A stretch of DNA of 64,000 bases from Mitsuokella sp. oral taxon 131 str. W9106 (GTDB lineage: Bacteria; Bacillota; Negativicutes; Selenomonadales; Selenomonadaceae). A program made the position numbers and the translations under genes. The stretch covers positions 170,544 to 234,543 of the forward strand of contig NZ_KI273057.1 in NCBI RefSeq assembly GCF_000469545.1, in the 5' to 3' direction. This document shows positions 1-9,045 of the stretch, piece after piece. The notes beneath the pieces were generated by a model. The model was not told the origin of the DNA and did no database searches. It saw only the letters and a list, made by a program, of their open reading frames with translations. Position 1 is the stretch's first letter. Every line of letters starts with the position of its first letter.

Positions 1-593
1 ATGGCGTATTCGATCTTTCCTATTTGCGGCAGATTCCTAATATGACGATTCTTGTTCCAAAGGATGAAGAAGAACTTCGGCAAATGTTATCTGCTGCACT
101 AAAATTGAATACGCCGACAGCGATCCGCTATCCACGCGGTGCAGGGCTTGGTGTTGCATTGACCGATTCGTTTCATGATGTAGAAATCGGAAAATCGGAA
201 CTCTTGCGAAAAGGAAAAGACATCGCGCTTCTTGCTGTCGGCTCCATGGTCGATGCAGCACAAAAGACAGCTGCTATCTTAGAAGATCAAGGCATTTCAG
301 CAACGGTCATCAATATGCGTTTTGTAAAACCTTTGGATACAGATCGAATCTCATCTCTTGCCGTTCAGAAAAAACTTCTCGTTACGATGGAAGAAAATGT
401 CTTTGCGGGAGGATTCGGCTCTGCTGTATTGGAGTATCTTGCTGATACGAACCAAAATGTTTCGCTTCTACGATTTGGAATCCCTGATGCGTTTATTGAA
501 CAAGGGACACATGATGAACTGCTTTCCCTCTGCGGTCTTCAGCCTGTTCAGATGGCAGAGCGGATTTTTCATCGCTTGCATGAATTGATTTAA
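1..593 (+). CDS. dxs: 1-deoxy-D-xylulose-5-phosphate synthase, C-terminal part
   Basis: C-terminal 196 residues of DXP synthase, the thiamine-diphosphate enzyme that joins pyruvate and glyceraldehyde-3-phosphate in the first step of the MEP isoprenoid pathway. The reading frame is open from base 3, so the gene continues upstream of the window; full-length family members have about 620 residues. Visible are the end of the transketolase pyrimidine-binding domain (SYLRQIPNMTI, then AIRYPRGAG) and the C-terminal transketolase domain (LLAVGSMVDAA, NMRFVKPLD, EENVFAGGFGSAV). It ends in TAA 16 bases before tlyA; dxs-tlyA-nadK-argR-recN is a common Firmicutes order, which supports one transcript. Identification is firm. 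Confidence 0.96.
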   Translation, partial: GVFDLSYLRQIPNMTILVPKDEEELRQMLSAALKLNTPTAIRYPRGAGLGVALTDSFHDVEIGKSELLRKGKDIALLAVGSMVDAAQKTAAILEDQGISATVINMRFVKPLDTDRISSLAVQKKLLVTMEENVFAGGFGSAVLEYLADTNQNVSLLRFGIPDAFIEQGTHDELLSLCGLQPVQMAERIFHRLHELI

Positions 594-609
594 GAAGAAA
601 AGGATTCGC

Positions 610-1416
610 ATGAAAAAAGGACGTTTAGATTCACTGCTTGTAAACAGAGGACTCGTCGCAAGCCGTGAACGGGCCAAACGTATGATTATGGCTGGCGAGG
701 TGCTTGTCGATGAACAAAAGGTCGATAAAGCAGGAGCGCTTGTTAAGCCGGAAGTGAAGATACGCCTTCTCGTAAGCGATATCCCTTATGTCAGTCGCGG
801 CGGTCTTAAGCTTGAAAAGGCGATACGTACGTTCCCGCTTGCACTGAGGGGGAAGGTAGCAGCGGATATCGGTGCTTCTACTGGCGGGTTTACAGACTGT
901 ATGCTGCAAAATGGTGTCAGAAAGGTGTTTGCAATTGATGTCGGATATGGACAGTTGGCATGGAAGCTTCGTACGGATGAACGCGTCATCAATATGGAAC
1001 GCACAAATATTCGAAAGGTCACGTCGGAAGTGATTGGAGAATTACTGGATTTTGCTTCCATCGATGTTGCATTTATTTCTTTGACAAAAGTTCTCGACGT
1101 TGCGTTTTCTTTGTTAAATGCAAAAGGAGAGGTGGTTGCGCTCATCAAGCCACAATTTGAAGCTGGGCGTGAATATGTCGGAAAAAAAGGTGTCGTAAGA
1201 GATCCCCAGGTGCAAGAAGATGTCATTCAGAAAATCATGGCATTCTCAAATGAAATAGGCTTAGTTCCTGTGGCACTGACGTTTTCACCGGTAAAAGGAC
1301 CTGAGGGAAATATTGAATACCTTGCCCATTTGAAGCGAACTGAGCATGGGATGAGACCCCCGCTATTAAATGTTGCAGAGATTGTCAGAGCCGCTCATAC
1401 GGCACTGGATAGGTGA
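610..1416 (+). CDS. tlyA: TlyA family 2'-O-rRNA methyltransferase (hemolysin-like)
   Basis: A 268-residue TlyA protein, an S-adenosylmethionine-dependent ribose 2'-O-methyltransferase whose characterised relatives modify 16S and 23S rRNA. An S4 RNA-binding domain lies at about residues 3-65 (RLDSLLVNRGL, SRERAKRMIMAGEVLVD) and is followed by an FtsJ-like Rossmann domain with DIGASTGGFTDC as the SAM motif and IKPQFEAGRE near the C-terminus. An A/G-rich ribosome site (AGAAGAAAAGG) precedes the ATG. It sits between dxs and nadK with short gaps. Many genomes label it hemolysin, but the domain order fits rRNA methylation. The exact target nucleotide cannot be read from the sequence. Confidence 0.93.
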   Translation: MKKGRLDSLLVNRGLVASRERAKRMIMAGEVLVDEQKVDKAGALVKPEVKIRLLVSDIPYVSRGGLKLEKAIRTFPLALRGKVAADIGASTGGFTDCMLQNGVRKVFAIDVGYGQLAWKLRTDERVINMERTNIRKVTSEVIGELLDFASIDVAFISLTKVLDVAFSLLNAKGEVVALIKPQFEAGREYVGKKGVVRDPQVQEDVIQKIMAFSNEIGLVPVALTFSPVKGPEGNIEYLAHLKRTEHGMRPPLLNVAEIVRAAHTALDR

Positions 1417-1428
1417 GGAGTTGATCCC

Positions 1429-2280
1429 ATGCTGACGATAGCGGTTTTTCCGAATGAACAGAAAACAGAATCACATTTTATTCTTGATCGAATCCTTTCT
1501 TTTTTTTCCAACAAAGACGTGCGCATCATACTCGCAGAAAACACGGCTTGTTTTTTTGATCGAGCGGAATATGGCGTATCGAATATCGAACATGAACCGG
1601 CAGATCTTGCACTTAGCATTGGTGGCGATGGCACGCTGCTCGGCGTATGCCGGCGCTATAGCCATTCGCCTGTCCCTGTATGTGGCATCAACATTGGCAC
1701 ACTTGGCTTTATGGCAGATATTGAGACCAATGAGCTTGAAATGAAATTGCAAAAAATTCTCGATGGCGCATATTACATAGAGCATCGTCTATTGCTATCC
1801 GGCAGTATCGTATCCGCACAGGGCGAGCGATTCCTTGGTCATGCTATTAATGATATTGTCGTCACCAAGGGTGGCGTAGCGCGCATGCTTCGGCTAGACT
1901 TGAGTATTAGCAATACACATTTGATGGAATGCAAGGCGGATGGCATCATTGTTTCAACCCCTACAGGCTCCACTGCTTACTCGCTTTCAGCGGGAGGACC
2001 GATTATGAACCCGAATGTCCGCGCGCTTCTAGTAACACCAATCTGTGCGCACACCTTCAATTTCCGCCCCTTTGTCATTGGAGAAAATGAATCTGTACTC
2101 ATTCAAATTGCAGCGGTTCAGCAGGATATTATTGTTACATTTGATGGGCAGGAGAGCTACCGCTTGCTGTCTGATGAATCCATCAAGGTTCAAAAGTCAG
2201 ATGCACAGGCAAATATCATAAAGTTTGAGGATAAAAACTACTATCAGCTATTAAAGACGAAGTTATGGAAAAATAGTTGA
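1429..2280 (+). CDS. nadK: NAD kinase
   Basis: NAD kinase of 283 residues, which phosphorylates NAD to NADP in the cytoplasm using ATP or polyphosphate. The diagnostic GGDGT loop is at residues 65-69. It is followed by GINIGTLGFM, the substrate segment KADGIIVSTPTGSTAYS with the conserved SAGGP, and a C-terminal TFDGQ. The length is normal for the family (about 270-300). The ATG follows tlyA by 12 bases with a GAGG-type ribosome site (GTGAGGAG). Its stop codon lies 20 bases before the argR start, so the two are almost certainly co-transcribed. Confidence 0.96.
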   Translation: MLTIAVFPNEQKTESHFILDRILSFFSNKDVRIILAENTACFFDRAEYGVSNIEHEPADLALSIGGDGTLLGVCRRYSHSPVPVCGINIGTLGFMADIETNELEMKLQKILDGAYYIEHRLLLSGSIVSAQGERFLGHAINDIVVTKGGVARMLRLDLSISNTHLMECKADGIIVSTPTGSTAYSLSAGGPIMNPNVRALLVTPICAHTFNFRPFVIGENESVLIQIAAVQQDIIVTFDGQESYRLLSDESIKVQKSDAQANIIKFEDKNYYQLLKTKLWKNS

Positions 2281-2300
2281 TAAACGAGGAGGAACAAGCA

Positions 2301-2759
2301 ATGCGAGACAGGCGTCTAGAAGTGATTCGCGATATCATTGCACAAGAGATTATCGAAACGCAGGACGAGCTTGCAGAAGAACTGCGCAAGCGCCGTATCA
2401 AAGTAACGCAAGCAACTGTTTCACGCGATATCAAAGAACTTATGCTCATAAAGGTTCCGATAGGGGATGGCCGTTATCGTTATGCTTCACCGGCACAAGA
2501 GCAATTCTTTTTTACAAAAGAACGTATGGAGCGCATCTTTTCTGATACGATTACAGCTTGTGATTACAGTGAAAACCTCCTCGTTGTAAAAACGCTTCCA
2601 GGAGGTGCCAATACGGTAGCGGCCGCTATTGATTACTGCAAGTGGCCGGAAATCATAGGAACGGTTGCAGGCGATGACAGTATCCTCGTCGTCGTCAAGC
2701 CAAAGGAATCAGCTCCTATTATTCAGAAGCGTCTCATGGACTTTTTGCCACAGGATTGA
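2301..2759 (+). CDS. argR: arginine repressor ArgR/AhrC
   Basis: Arginine-responsive repressor of 152 residues. An N-terminal winged-helix domain (ATVSRDIKELMLIKV) binds ARG boxes, and a C-terminal domain forms the hexamer and binds L-arginine (LPGGANTVAAAID, then GTVAGDDSILVV). I start it at the ATG at 2301, which has GAGGAGG eight bases upstream; an in-frame codon farther upstream would overlap nadK and lacks a ribosome site. The argR-recN pairing is widespread in Firmicutes and does not imply an arginine gene next door; none is present in this window. Likely targets are arginine biosynthesis or catabolism genes elsewhere. Confidence 0.95.
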   Translation: MRDRRLEVIRDIIAQEIIETQDELAEELRKRRIKVTQATVSRDIKELMLIKVPIGDGRYRYASPAQEQFFFTKERMERIFSDTITACDYSENLLVVKTLPGGANTVAAAIDYCKWPEIIGTVAGDDSILVVVKPKESAPIIQKRLMDFLPQD

Positions 2760-2772
2760 AAGGGAGCTTGCC

Positions 2773-4488
2773 ATGCTAAAGACACTTACGGTTTGGAATT
2801 TTGCCTTGCTTGAACACGTGCAAGTGGAATTTAAGCACGGACTCAATATCCTAACCGGTGAAACAGGCGCCGGAAAATCGATTCTGATTGATGCACTTGG
2901 AGCAATCTTAGGGCAACGTGTTTCTGCTGATGCCGTTCGCACGGGATGCGATTGGCTCCGTGTGGAAGCGGTGTTTGTCGTAGAAGAGGATATGCCATCG
3001 CTTCATGCGTTCCTCAAAGACCAATCGATTGACATGGAAGACGGGATGCTAATCGTAACACGTCAAGTTGCGCGAAATGGACGTGGCACAGTTCTTGTCA
3101 ACGGACGCCATATCACACTTGCCGCATTGAAACAAATGGGGGCACTGCTTGTAGATATACATGGACAGAACGAGAATCTAGCGCTCTTAAAGGAAGAGAA
3201 CCAATTTCGTCTCGTCGATGCGCATGAGTCCAGGATCGCAGCAGCATTAAAACGGTACGCGGACAGCTATGCGATGTGGCAGAAATTATCAAAAGAATAC
3301 ATTGAAAAAGAACAGGCATCACGCGAATATGAACAAAGGCTCGATATGCTGCACTGGCAAAATAAAGAAATTACCGATGCACAGCTCAAGGATGGTGAAG
3401 ATGAGGCCATAGAAAATGAATTGCGTAAACTGTCACATGCGGAAAAGATTGCAGGTTTTGTGGAGGAATCGTATAATCTTCTAAATACATCAAACAAAGG
3501 GCACATAGGGATTTTATCGGCACTTTCGACAATCCAAAAGAACCTTTCCGATATGAGCCGCTATGATGATACGTTAACGAATGCACAAAAAATCGTAGAA
3601 GAGGCGTTTGTTTCCTTGCAAGAGGCTTCCTACGAGATACGCGACTACGGCGAGTCTATGGAGTTTAATCCAGAACGTCTCAATGAACTGCAGCGCCGTA
3701 TGGATGTTCTTTATCGGTTGCGCAAGAAATACGGTGCAACAATAACTGACGTTCTCGTGTATCAAGAGAATGTGCAAAAAGAATTATCTATGATCGAAAA
3801 TTACGATGCGGATATGGAAGCACTTCAACAGGCAATCGCGAAGTATGCAGAAAAAATGAAAGAGCATGCCGTATATCTGACGAAATTGCGCTTAGAGACG
3901 GCAACGAAACTTTCTCGCGAGATCGGCGATCAGCTTCAATCGCTTGGGATGCCGAAAGCACGCTTTCAGATCAAGGTTGAACCGACAGGAAACTATACAC
4001 TGCATGGATGCGATAAGATTTTGATGTATTTTTCTGCAAATCTTGGCGAAAATATGAAATCATTACAAAAAGTTGCATCGGGAGGCGAGTTATCTCGTAT
4101 CGCACTCGCTATAAAGGTTGTTTCCGCTTCGCATGATGGATCGGTTCCCAGTATGGTATTTGATGAAATTGACACAGGCATTGGCGGTCGAACAGCGCAG
4201 ATGGTGGCGGAACGCATTGCCCTTGTTGCACAATACAAACAAGTACTTTGCATTACACACCTGCCACAAATCGCTTGTATGGCGGATGCACATCTTTATA
4301 TTGCCAAAAAAATGCAAAATGGGACGACTGTTACGAATATCATGTTGCTGTCCGAGCGAGAACAGATTTCTGAAATCGCGCGTATGGCATCCGGCGCAGA
4401 CATGACCGCTGCCTCACTCGAAAATGCCCGAGAAATGCTTTCTCATGCACGAGCGAAAAAACAGACTTTCGCACAGAAAAAGATGTAG
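2773..4488 (+). CDS. recN: DNA repair protein RecN
   Basis: SMC-like ATPase of 571 residues that acts early in double-strand break repair. The N-terminal ATPase half carries Walker A GETGAGKS (residues 29-36). It is followed by long helical coiled-coil segments in the middle (for example residues 160-350), and the C-terminal half carries the signature SGGELSRIALA and Walker B MVFDEIDTGIGG. The ATG at 2773 starts LKTLTVWNFALLE, the normal RecN N-terminus, and has AAAGGGAG upstream; longer in-frame versions overlap argR. It follows argR by 13 bases. The coding end is followed within 28 bases by cobS. Confidence 0.96.
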   Translation: MLKTLTVWNFALLEHVQVEFKHGLNILTGETGAGKSILIDALGAILGQRVSADAVRTGCDWLRVEAVFVVEEDMPSLHAFLKDQSIDMEDGMLIVTRQVARNGRGTVLVNGRHITLAALKQMGALLVDIHGQNENLALLKEENQFRLVDAHESRIAAALKRYADSYAMWQKLSKEYIEKEQASREYEQRLDMLHWQNKEITDAQLKDGEDEAIENELRKLSHAEKIAGFVEESYNLLNTSNKGHIGILSALSTIQKNLSDMSRYDDTLTNAQKIVEEAFVSLQEASYEIRDYGESMEFNPERLNELQRRMDVLYRLRKKYGATITDVLVYQENVQKELSMIENYDADMEALQQAIAKYAEKMKEHAVYLTKLRLETATKLSREIGDQLQSLGMPKARFQIKVEPTGNYTLHGCDKILMYFSANLGENMKSLQKVASGGELSRIALAIKVVSASHDGSVPSMVFDEIDTGIGGRTAQMVAERIALVAQYKQVLCITHLPQIACMADAHLYIAKKMQNGTTVTNIMLLSEREQISEIARMASGADMTAASLENAREMLSHARAKKQTFAQKKM

Positions 4489-4516
4489 GAAAAGTTCAAA
4501 TTTGGAGGATAGATCA

Positions 4517-5290
4517 TTGCATTATTTTCTTGTCGCGCTTCAATTTTTAACACGCATACATATCATCAAGCAGAGGAATTTGAGAGCAGCAGATTTTGGT
4601 AGAAGCACACGATATTTTCCTTTGGTCGGACTTGTTTTGGGAATTCTCTATATGCTTGCGTCATGGTGTTTGATTGCCATATTTGGATGGTCGAATGTCG
4701 TAACGACTACTCTCGTCATTTTGCCGGTTCTTCTGACAGGAGCTCTTCATTGCGATGGTTTCATGGACACAATGGATGGTCTTTTTTCTGGCCGTGAGCG
4801 TGACCGCATGCTGGAAATCATGAAAGACAGCCGTGTCGGCTCGTTCGGCGTGGTTGCTTTTGTTATGCTTATGATGATAAATTGGTCTCTGCTTCGCGAT
4901 ACCCCCTTGCTGCTCATCATGACCACATTATTTGTTATGCCAATAGTTGGGCGCATGGCGATGGTTCTTGCGATATCCTTTTTTTCGTATGCACGTGAAG
5001 AGGGGATGGGAAAGGCGTTTTCCGATCATGCAAATGGGAAAACAGTGCTCATTGCAGCGATAAGTACGGTGCTCTTTGTCATTCCATGGGGACCGGCGGC
5101 GATATACGCCCTTTTCGCGGGGCTATCTTTTGCATGGTTTTTTTCCACGTATGCAGCACGTCGTCTAGGCGGATTAACAGGCGATGTATACGGTGCAGTT
5201 GAGATTTTGACCGAGACCGTGGTATTATTTGTATTCTTTGCAGCACATTGGTTGCCAGGAGGCATGTTGCTCCTATGGAAATCGTGGTAA
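4517..5290 (+). CDS. cobS: adenosylcobinamide-GDP ribazoletransferase (cobalamin synthase)
   Basis: Integral membrane enzyme of 257 residues that joins adenosylcobinamide-GDP with alpha-ribazole (phosphate), the last joining step of cobalamin synthesis. The conserved acidic segment CDGFMDTMDGLFSGR and the following KDSRVGSFGV identify CobS. At least five hydrophobic segments are visible. I choose the TTG at 4517 because GGAGG lies eight bases upstream and the protein then begins HYFLVALQFLTRI as in the family; an earlier ATG would overlap recN and has no ribosome site. It overlaps the next gene by 16 bases. It is the first of four cobalamin genes placed behind recN. Confidence 0.94.
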   Translation: MHYFLVALQFLTRIHIIKQRNLRAADFGRSTRYFPLVGLVLGILYMLASWCLIAIFGWSNVVTTTLVILPVLLTGALHCDGFMDTMDGLFSGRERDRMLEIMKDSRVGSFGVVAFVMLMMINWSLLRDTPLLLIMTTLFVMPIVGRMAMVLAISFFSYAREEGMGKAFSDHANGKTVLIAAISTVLFVIPWGPAAIYALFAGLSFAWFFSTYAARRLGGLTGDVYGAVEILTETVVLFVFFAAHWLPGGMLLLWKSW

Positions 5291-6135
5291 GAGTTCCGGG
5301 ATCTTGTGGTGAGCTCGTACAGGGAAGCTTGGCGGGAAAACCATTTTTAGTAACCTGTCCAATTGATTGCTATACGGAAGTACGCATTTCCGATGCAATC
5401 GAAGGCATTCACGGACTTGGAAGAAAATCCCTTATGTCGCTTGAGCGAACCATGTCGCTGTTAGGGAAGGAAGAATTCCCATTTGGGATACAGCTTACAT
5501 CGGAATTGCCGCATGGAAAAGGCATGGCATCTTCTAGTGCGGATATAAGTGCTGTTGCCTCAGCTGTTTCCATAGCTTTCGGAATACCGTTATCGTTTCA
5601 TCAAATCTTACAACTCGCTGCTGCAATAGAGCCAACGGACGGAACATTTCTTCCTAATATCGTAAGGCTCGATTATCTTTCAGGCGAAATCATAGAGTAT
5701 TTTTCACACATTCCAACTTTTCAGATCAGTATATTTGATACGGGCGGTGAAATTGACACAGTCGTGTTCAATCAACAAGAAGATCTGACAGAACGAGTTG
5801 CGCAAAAAGAATCCTTTATGGGAAAAGCCTTGCATCTTCTTCGGCAAGGCACGGATGAGAGCATTGCTGAAGCTGCTACTATAAGTGCATTGGCACACCA
5901 AAACATACTGCATAAGGATCATCTGTCCGAAATCTTGGAGCTCGTGAAACGAGAAGGAGCTTTAGGCGTATGCATTGCGCATAGCGGAACCGTACTCGGC
6001 GTGCTTTGGCATAATAACGAATCAGAGAAAACGGATTTGAACAATTATGCAATGCGCATCGCAGCGAAATTTCCACACCTGACGTATATCAAGCAAACAC
6101 ACCTGATTCCTGGAGGAATTTATCGAATCATATAG
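5275..6135 (+). CDS. pduX: L-threonine kinase (PduX-like GHMP kinase)
   Basis: GHMP-family kinase of 286 residues. Position and sequence fit L-threonine kinase (PduX), which makes O-phospho-L-threonine for CobD. The N-terminus (VRVPGSCGELVQG) is the PduX-type start, and the ATP loop PHGKGMASSSAD lies at residues 79-90. A C-terminal GHMP segment contains AHSGTVLGVLW. The ATG at 5275 overlaps cobS and has AGGAGG 12 bases upstream, a little far. The next gene is CobD, its expected partner, which strengthens the assignment over other GHMP kinases such as homoserine or mevalonate kinase. The biochemical substrate is inferred, not visible. Confidence 0.86.
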   Translation: MEIVVRVPGSCGELVQGSLAGKPFLVTCPIDCYTEVRISDAIEGIHGLGRKSLMSLERTMSLLGKEEFPFGIQLTSELPHGKGMASSSADISAVASAVSIAFGIPLSFHQILQLAAAIEPTDGTFLPNIVRLDYLSGEIIEYFSHIPTFQISIFDTGGEIDTVVFNQQEDLTERVAQKESFMGKALHLLRQGTDESIAEAATISALAHQNILHKDHLSEILELVKREGALGVCIAHSGTVLGVLWHNNESEKTDLNNYAMRIAAKFPHLTYIKQTHLIPGGIYRII

Positions 6136-6145
6136 GAGGCATATG

Positions 6146-7213
6146 ATGGATCGGTTTGCTCACGGTGGAAATATATATGAGCCATCTCCTGTTGGAAGCT
6201 GGCTGGATTTTTCTGCCAATATCAATCCTTGCGGGTTGTCTCCTGCTGTTCGGCGTGCCGTTGAAATGAATATCGATGATATCGTGCATTATCCAGACCC
6301 CAATGCGCTCGCGCTTAAAAGAGCCATTTCCATGCACTACGAAGTACCTGAAAATACGATTCTTCTCGGAAATGGTGCAGCGGAACTATTTTATTTATTC
6401 TTTTACACGTATCGACCGCGCACGATCCTTTTGCCAATTCCATCGTTCAGTGAATATGAACGAGCCGCACTAGCAGCAAGATGCGTCGTACGATACCATC
6501 GGCTTATGCCGGAACAAAATTTTTCCTTGAATCTCAAAGCACTTATAGCGGATCTGAAAACAGCGGAGTGCCTTATTTTAGGAAATCCGAACAATCCGAC
6601 TGGAACTTCATTTGACCGCAGTGAATTGCTTCCATTAGTACAGTTCTGTGCTGCTCATGAAAAATGGCTTATTGTCGACGAATCCTTCTTGGATTTTTGT
6701 CATTCGCGAGAACAGAAGACGCTTCGCCATCTCGTAAGCGACGATCCAAAACTTTTCGTAATTCAATCCATGACGAAGTTCTACGCGCTTCCCGGATTGC
6801 GGTTAGGGTTTGGTATAGCGAATCCCTCTGTATGCAGGCACTTGTCATGTGGAAAAGATGTATGGAATGTCAATTTATTAGCACAAAAAGCGGGTATTGC
6901 AGCTTTAAGCACACGAGACTATCAAGAGGAAAGCCGTATCCTTTTACAGAATGAACGCGACTATCTCTTGGAACGGATAAAAGACTTAAAAGGCGTGCAT
7001 GCATATCATTCAAATGCGAATTTTATCCTGCTGTCTATACAAGGAACGAAATTAACGAGCCATGCATTTTCTGTAAAACTTCGTGAATATGGGATTTTAG
7101 TACGCGATTGTTCAAATTATCCTGGGCTTGCCGATGGATTCATTCGTATAGCGGTGCGCAACAGAAAGGAAAATGAACGGTTGCTGCAGGCAATGGAGGC
7201 GATTTTGATATGA
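6146..7213 (+). CDS. cobD: threonine-phosphate decarboxylase CobD
   Basis: PLP-dependent fold-type I enzyme of about 355 residues that decarboxylates L-threonine O-3-phosphate to (R)-1-amino-2-propanol O-2-phosphate, the aminopropanol arm of cobalamin. The N-terminus has the CobD hallmark HGGNIYE and LDFSANINPCG. GNPNNPTGT lies at about 147-155, VDESFLDF at about 178-185, and the PLP lysine is in SMTKFYALPGLRLG (about residue 211). Two adjacent ATG codons (6143 and 6146) follow AGGAGG; the second has the better spacing of six. It overlaps cobC by four bases (ATGA). Histidinol-phosphate aminotransferase is a relative but lacks the HGGN start. Confidence 0.93.
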   Translation: MDRFAHGGNIYEPSPVGSWLDFSANINPCGLSPAVRRAVEMNIDDIVHYPDPNALALKRAISMHYEVPENTILLGNGAAELFYLFFYTYRPRTILLPIPSFSEYERAALAARCVVRYHRLMPEQNFSLNLKALIADLKTAECLILGNPNNPTGTSFDRSELLPLVQFCAAHEKWLIVDESFLDFCHSREQKTLRHLVSDDPKLFVIQSMTKFYALPGLRLGFGIANPSVCRHLSCGKDVWNVNLLAQKAGIAALSTRDYQEESRILLQNERDYLLERIKDLKGVHAYHSNANFILLSIQGTKLTSHAFSVKLREYGILVRDCSNYPGLADGFIRIAVRNRKENERLLQAMEAILI

Positions 7214-7833
7214 TACGATTAGTTTTAATTCGTCACGGGCAAACAAAGTGGAACATGGAAGGGCGTTATCAAGGACAATCCGATATTGCATTAAGCGAGG
7301 AAGGCATGAAACAGGCAAAAAAGCTCGCTGAACATTTTCCCGCCGAGCGATTGGATGCAATTTACGCCAGTGATCTCCAGCGAGCAACCAAAACGGCTGA
7401 AATCATTGCAAGACCTTTCGGTCTGTCCGTTCAGTGCGAAGAAGCATTTCGCGAGCTCAGTTTTGGTGCATGGGAAGGACTTACTTATGAAGAAATCGTC
7501 CAGCGCTGGCCAAAAGCTTTGGAAAACTTTTTCCAGCATCCTGATATGCTGCAAATTCCACAAGGAGAAACGTTTCGGCAAGTGCAAGACCGTGCCATGA
7601 ATCGCCTCAATGCAATTTTGCAGGAGGAAGGAGCCGAAGAGAAAACGATTGCTATCGTTGCGCATGGTGCGATTTTACGAACGATTCTAACGGCGCAGCT
7701 TTGTATTCCATTGCGCTGTGTATGGCGAATCCGTCAGTTTAATACGGCTGTCAATATTGTTCGGTACGATGATTTCGTACCCACGGTGGAATTAATGAAT
7801 GGAACGGCGCATCTGCAAATGGATTCAGAATGA
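7210..7833 (+). CDS. cobC: alpha-ribazole phosphatase / histidine phosphatase family protein
   Basis: Histidine phosphatase of 207 residues with the catalytic RHG motif at residues 8-10 (LIRHGQTKWN) and the second histidine in VAHGAILRTIL. Its four-base overlap with cobD and its place in the cobalamin group suggest that it removes phosphate from alpha-ribazole 5'-phosphate or from adenosylcobalamin 5'-phosphate (CobC). The family also contains phosphoglycerate mutases and other phosphatases that look alike, so the function rests on context. The strong RBS is missing because translation is probably coupled to cobD. Confidence 0.82.
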   Translation: MIRLVLIRHGQTKWNMEGRYQGQSDIALSEEGMKQAKKLAEHFPAERLDAIYASDLQRATKTAEIIARPFGLSVQCEEAFRELSFGAWEGLTYEEIVQRWPKALENFFQHPDMLQIPQGETFRQVQDRAMNRLNAILQEEGAEEKTIAIVAHGAILRTILTAQLCIPLRCVWRIRQFNTAVNIVRYDDFVPTVELMNGTAHLQMDSE

Positions 7834-7851
7834 TTGGATGAGGTAATAGCA

Positions 7852-8349
7852 ATGAACTTGGATTCGATTGTCATGGAAATGATCACTTTTGATAAAGGCG
7901 ATGCGAAGCGTATTCAACATTTTATGAAAGTGCATGCCTTTGCTGCATTGATTGGCCGTGAAGAAAAGATTCCTTCGGATGTACAGGAAACGCTTGAAAT
8001 CGCAGCCATTCTGCACGACATCGGAATCCATGCAGCAGAAGAGAAGTATCATAGTACGGCCGGCGTATACCAAGAAAAAGAGGGGCCGCTTCCGGCAAAA
8101 CATTTACTAAAAAAAATAGGGTATTCATCCCCTGTAATCGAACGCGTTTGCTATCTTATTGGACACCACCATACCTATCAAAATGTGGATGGCATGGATT
8201 ATCAAATTCTTCTTGAATCGGACTTTCTTGTCAATGCGTTTGAAGATAAGGTTTCACAAAATGGGATTCTTGCATTTCGGCAAAACGTTTTTCGGACGAA
8301 AACGGGAATCCATTTATTAAACCAATTTTATGGCTTAGCTAGTGCATAA
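7852..8349 (+). CDS. HD domain-containing metal-dependent hydrolase
   Basis: Small HD-domain protein of 165 residues. The HD pair is at residues 55-56 (AAILHDIGIHAAEE), with further histidines at 23, 28 and in GHHHTYQNVDG, and an acidic residue in LLESDFLVNAFED. This is the metal-binding pattern of stand-alone HD phosphohydrolases. I start at the ATG at 7852, which has GATGAGG eight bases upstream. It lies 18 bases after cobC and 36 before the next gene, so it is probably on the same transcript. The substrate is unknown; possibilities include nucleotides. A direct part in cobalamin synthesis is not supported. Confidence 0.85.
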   Translation: MNLDSIVMEMITFDKGDAKRIQHFMKVHAFAALIGREEKIPSDVQETLEIAAILHDIGIHAAEEKYHSTAGVYQEKEGPLPAKHLLKKIGYSSPVIERVCYLIGHHHTYQNVDGMDYQILLESDFLVNAFEDKVSQNGILAFRQNVFRTKTGIHLLNQFYGLASA

Positions 8350-8385
8350 GGCACTGGCAACAACATAGAGAAGGGGGTTGTATGA

Positions 8386-9045
8386 ATGATTTTGCAAGTG
8401 CCCGTTACGGCATACATTACAACGAATGCGTATTTTTTTATCCATGACGGTGATCAGCACGGCTTCTTGATTGATCCGGGCGCGGAAGCGGACAGGCTTT
8501 ATCGCATTATCCAGGAACATAAATTTACAATAGAGCGCATCCTGTTAACGCATGGGCATTTTGACCATATCGGTGCTGTAGCACAGCTACAGAGCATGCT
8601 GAAAGTACCGGTTACAATGTCCGAGCATGGATACGAATATGTCGAAAACCCAACATGGAATCTCTCAGAAAGTTTTGGCGAACCACTCACATTAAGCCAT
8701 GTGGATTATCTCGTTGACGGCACAATCATTTCGCTGAAAGAAACGCCCTCCTTTCAGCTCAAATTGATTGAAACGCCCGGTCATACGACAGATGGGGCAA
8801 TTTACTACAGTAAAAGCGATGCGGTTGCTTTTGTTGGAGACACCATTTTTAAATCAAGCTATGGTCGCACCGATATGTATGGTGGCAACGAAGAAATGCT
8901 ATTTGCGAGCATCACGAAAAAAATCCTCCGATTGCCAGATGAAACGACATTATTGTCAGGACATTCTGACCCGACAACTGTAGCGGAGGAAAAAAAGATG
9001 CCGTGGTATGCTGAAGATCGAAAGGATGTCATTCCAATTATTTGA
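8386..9045 (+). CDS. metallo-beta-lactamase fold hydrolase (glyoxalase II-like)
   Basis: Metallo-beta-lactamase fold protein of 219 residues. The two-metal site motif THGHFDH lies at residues 55-61. Further ligands are TPGHTTDG, the bridging aspartate in FVGDTIF and the terminal SGHSDPTT. The short length without a C-terminal substrate domain fits the YcbL-type or general hydroxyacyl-thioester hydrolase group. A strong ribosome site (GAAGGGGG) precedes ATG 8386. It is the last gene of the plus-strand run and overlaps the convergent DUF441 gene by eight bases. No terminator is visible at this junction. The physiological substrate cannot be told. Confidence 0.88.
   Translation: MILQVPVTAYITTNAYFFIHDGDQHGFLIDPGAEADRLYRIIQEHKFTIERILLTHGHFDHIGAVAQLQSMLKVPVTMSEHGYEYVENPTWNLSESFGEPLTLSHVDYLVDGTIISLKETPSFQLKLIETPGHTTDGAIYYSKSDAVAFVGDTIFKSSYGRTDMYGGNEEMLFASITKKILRLPDETTLLSGHSDPTTVAEEKKMPWYAEDRKDVIPII

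Noticed and set aside
786..1226. A 146-codon open frame antisense to tlyA
   Set aside because: It lies fully inside tlyA on the other strand, has no ribosome site or known motif, and its composition follows from the tlyA codons.
4489..4516. Cobalamin riboswitch before cobS
   Set aside because: Only 28 bases separate recN and cobS, far too short.
8336..8355. Terminator at AGTGC-ATAAG-GCACT after the HD gene
   Set aside because: Only a five-base stem, it contains the stop codon, has no T-run, and the next gene begins 36 bases later with a strong ribosome site.
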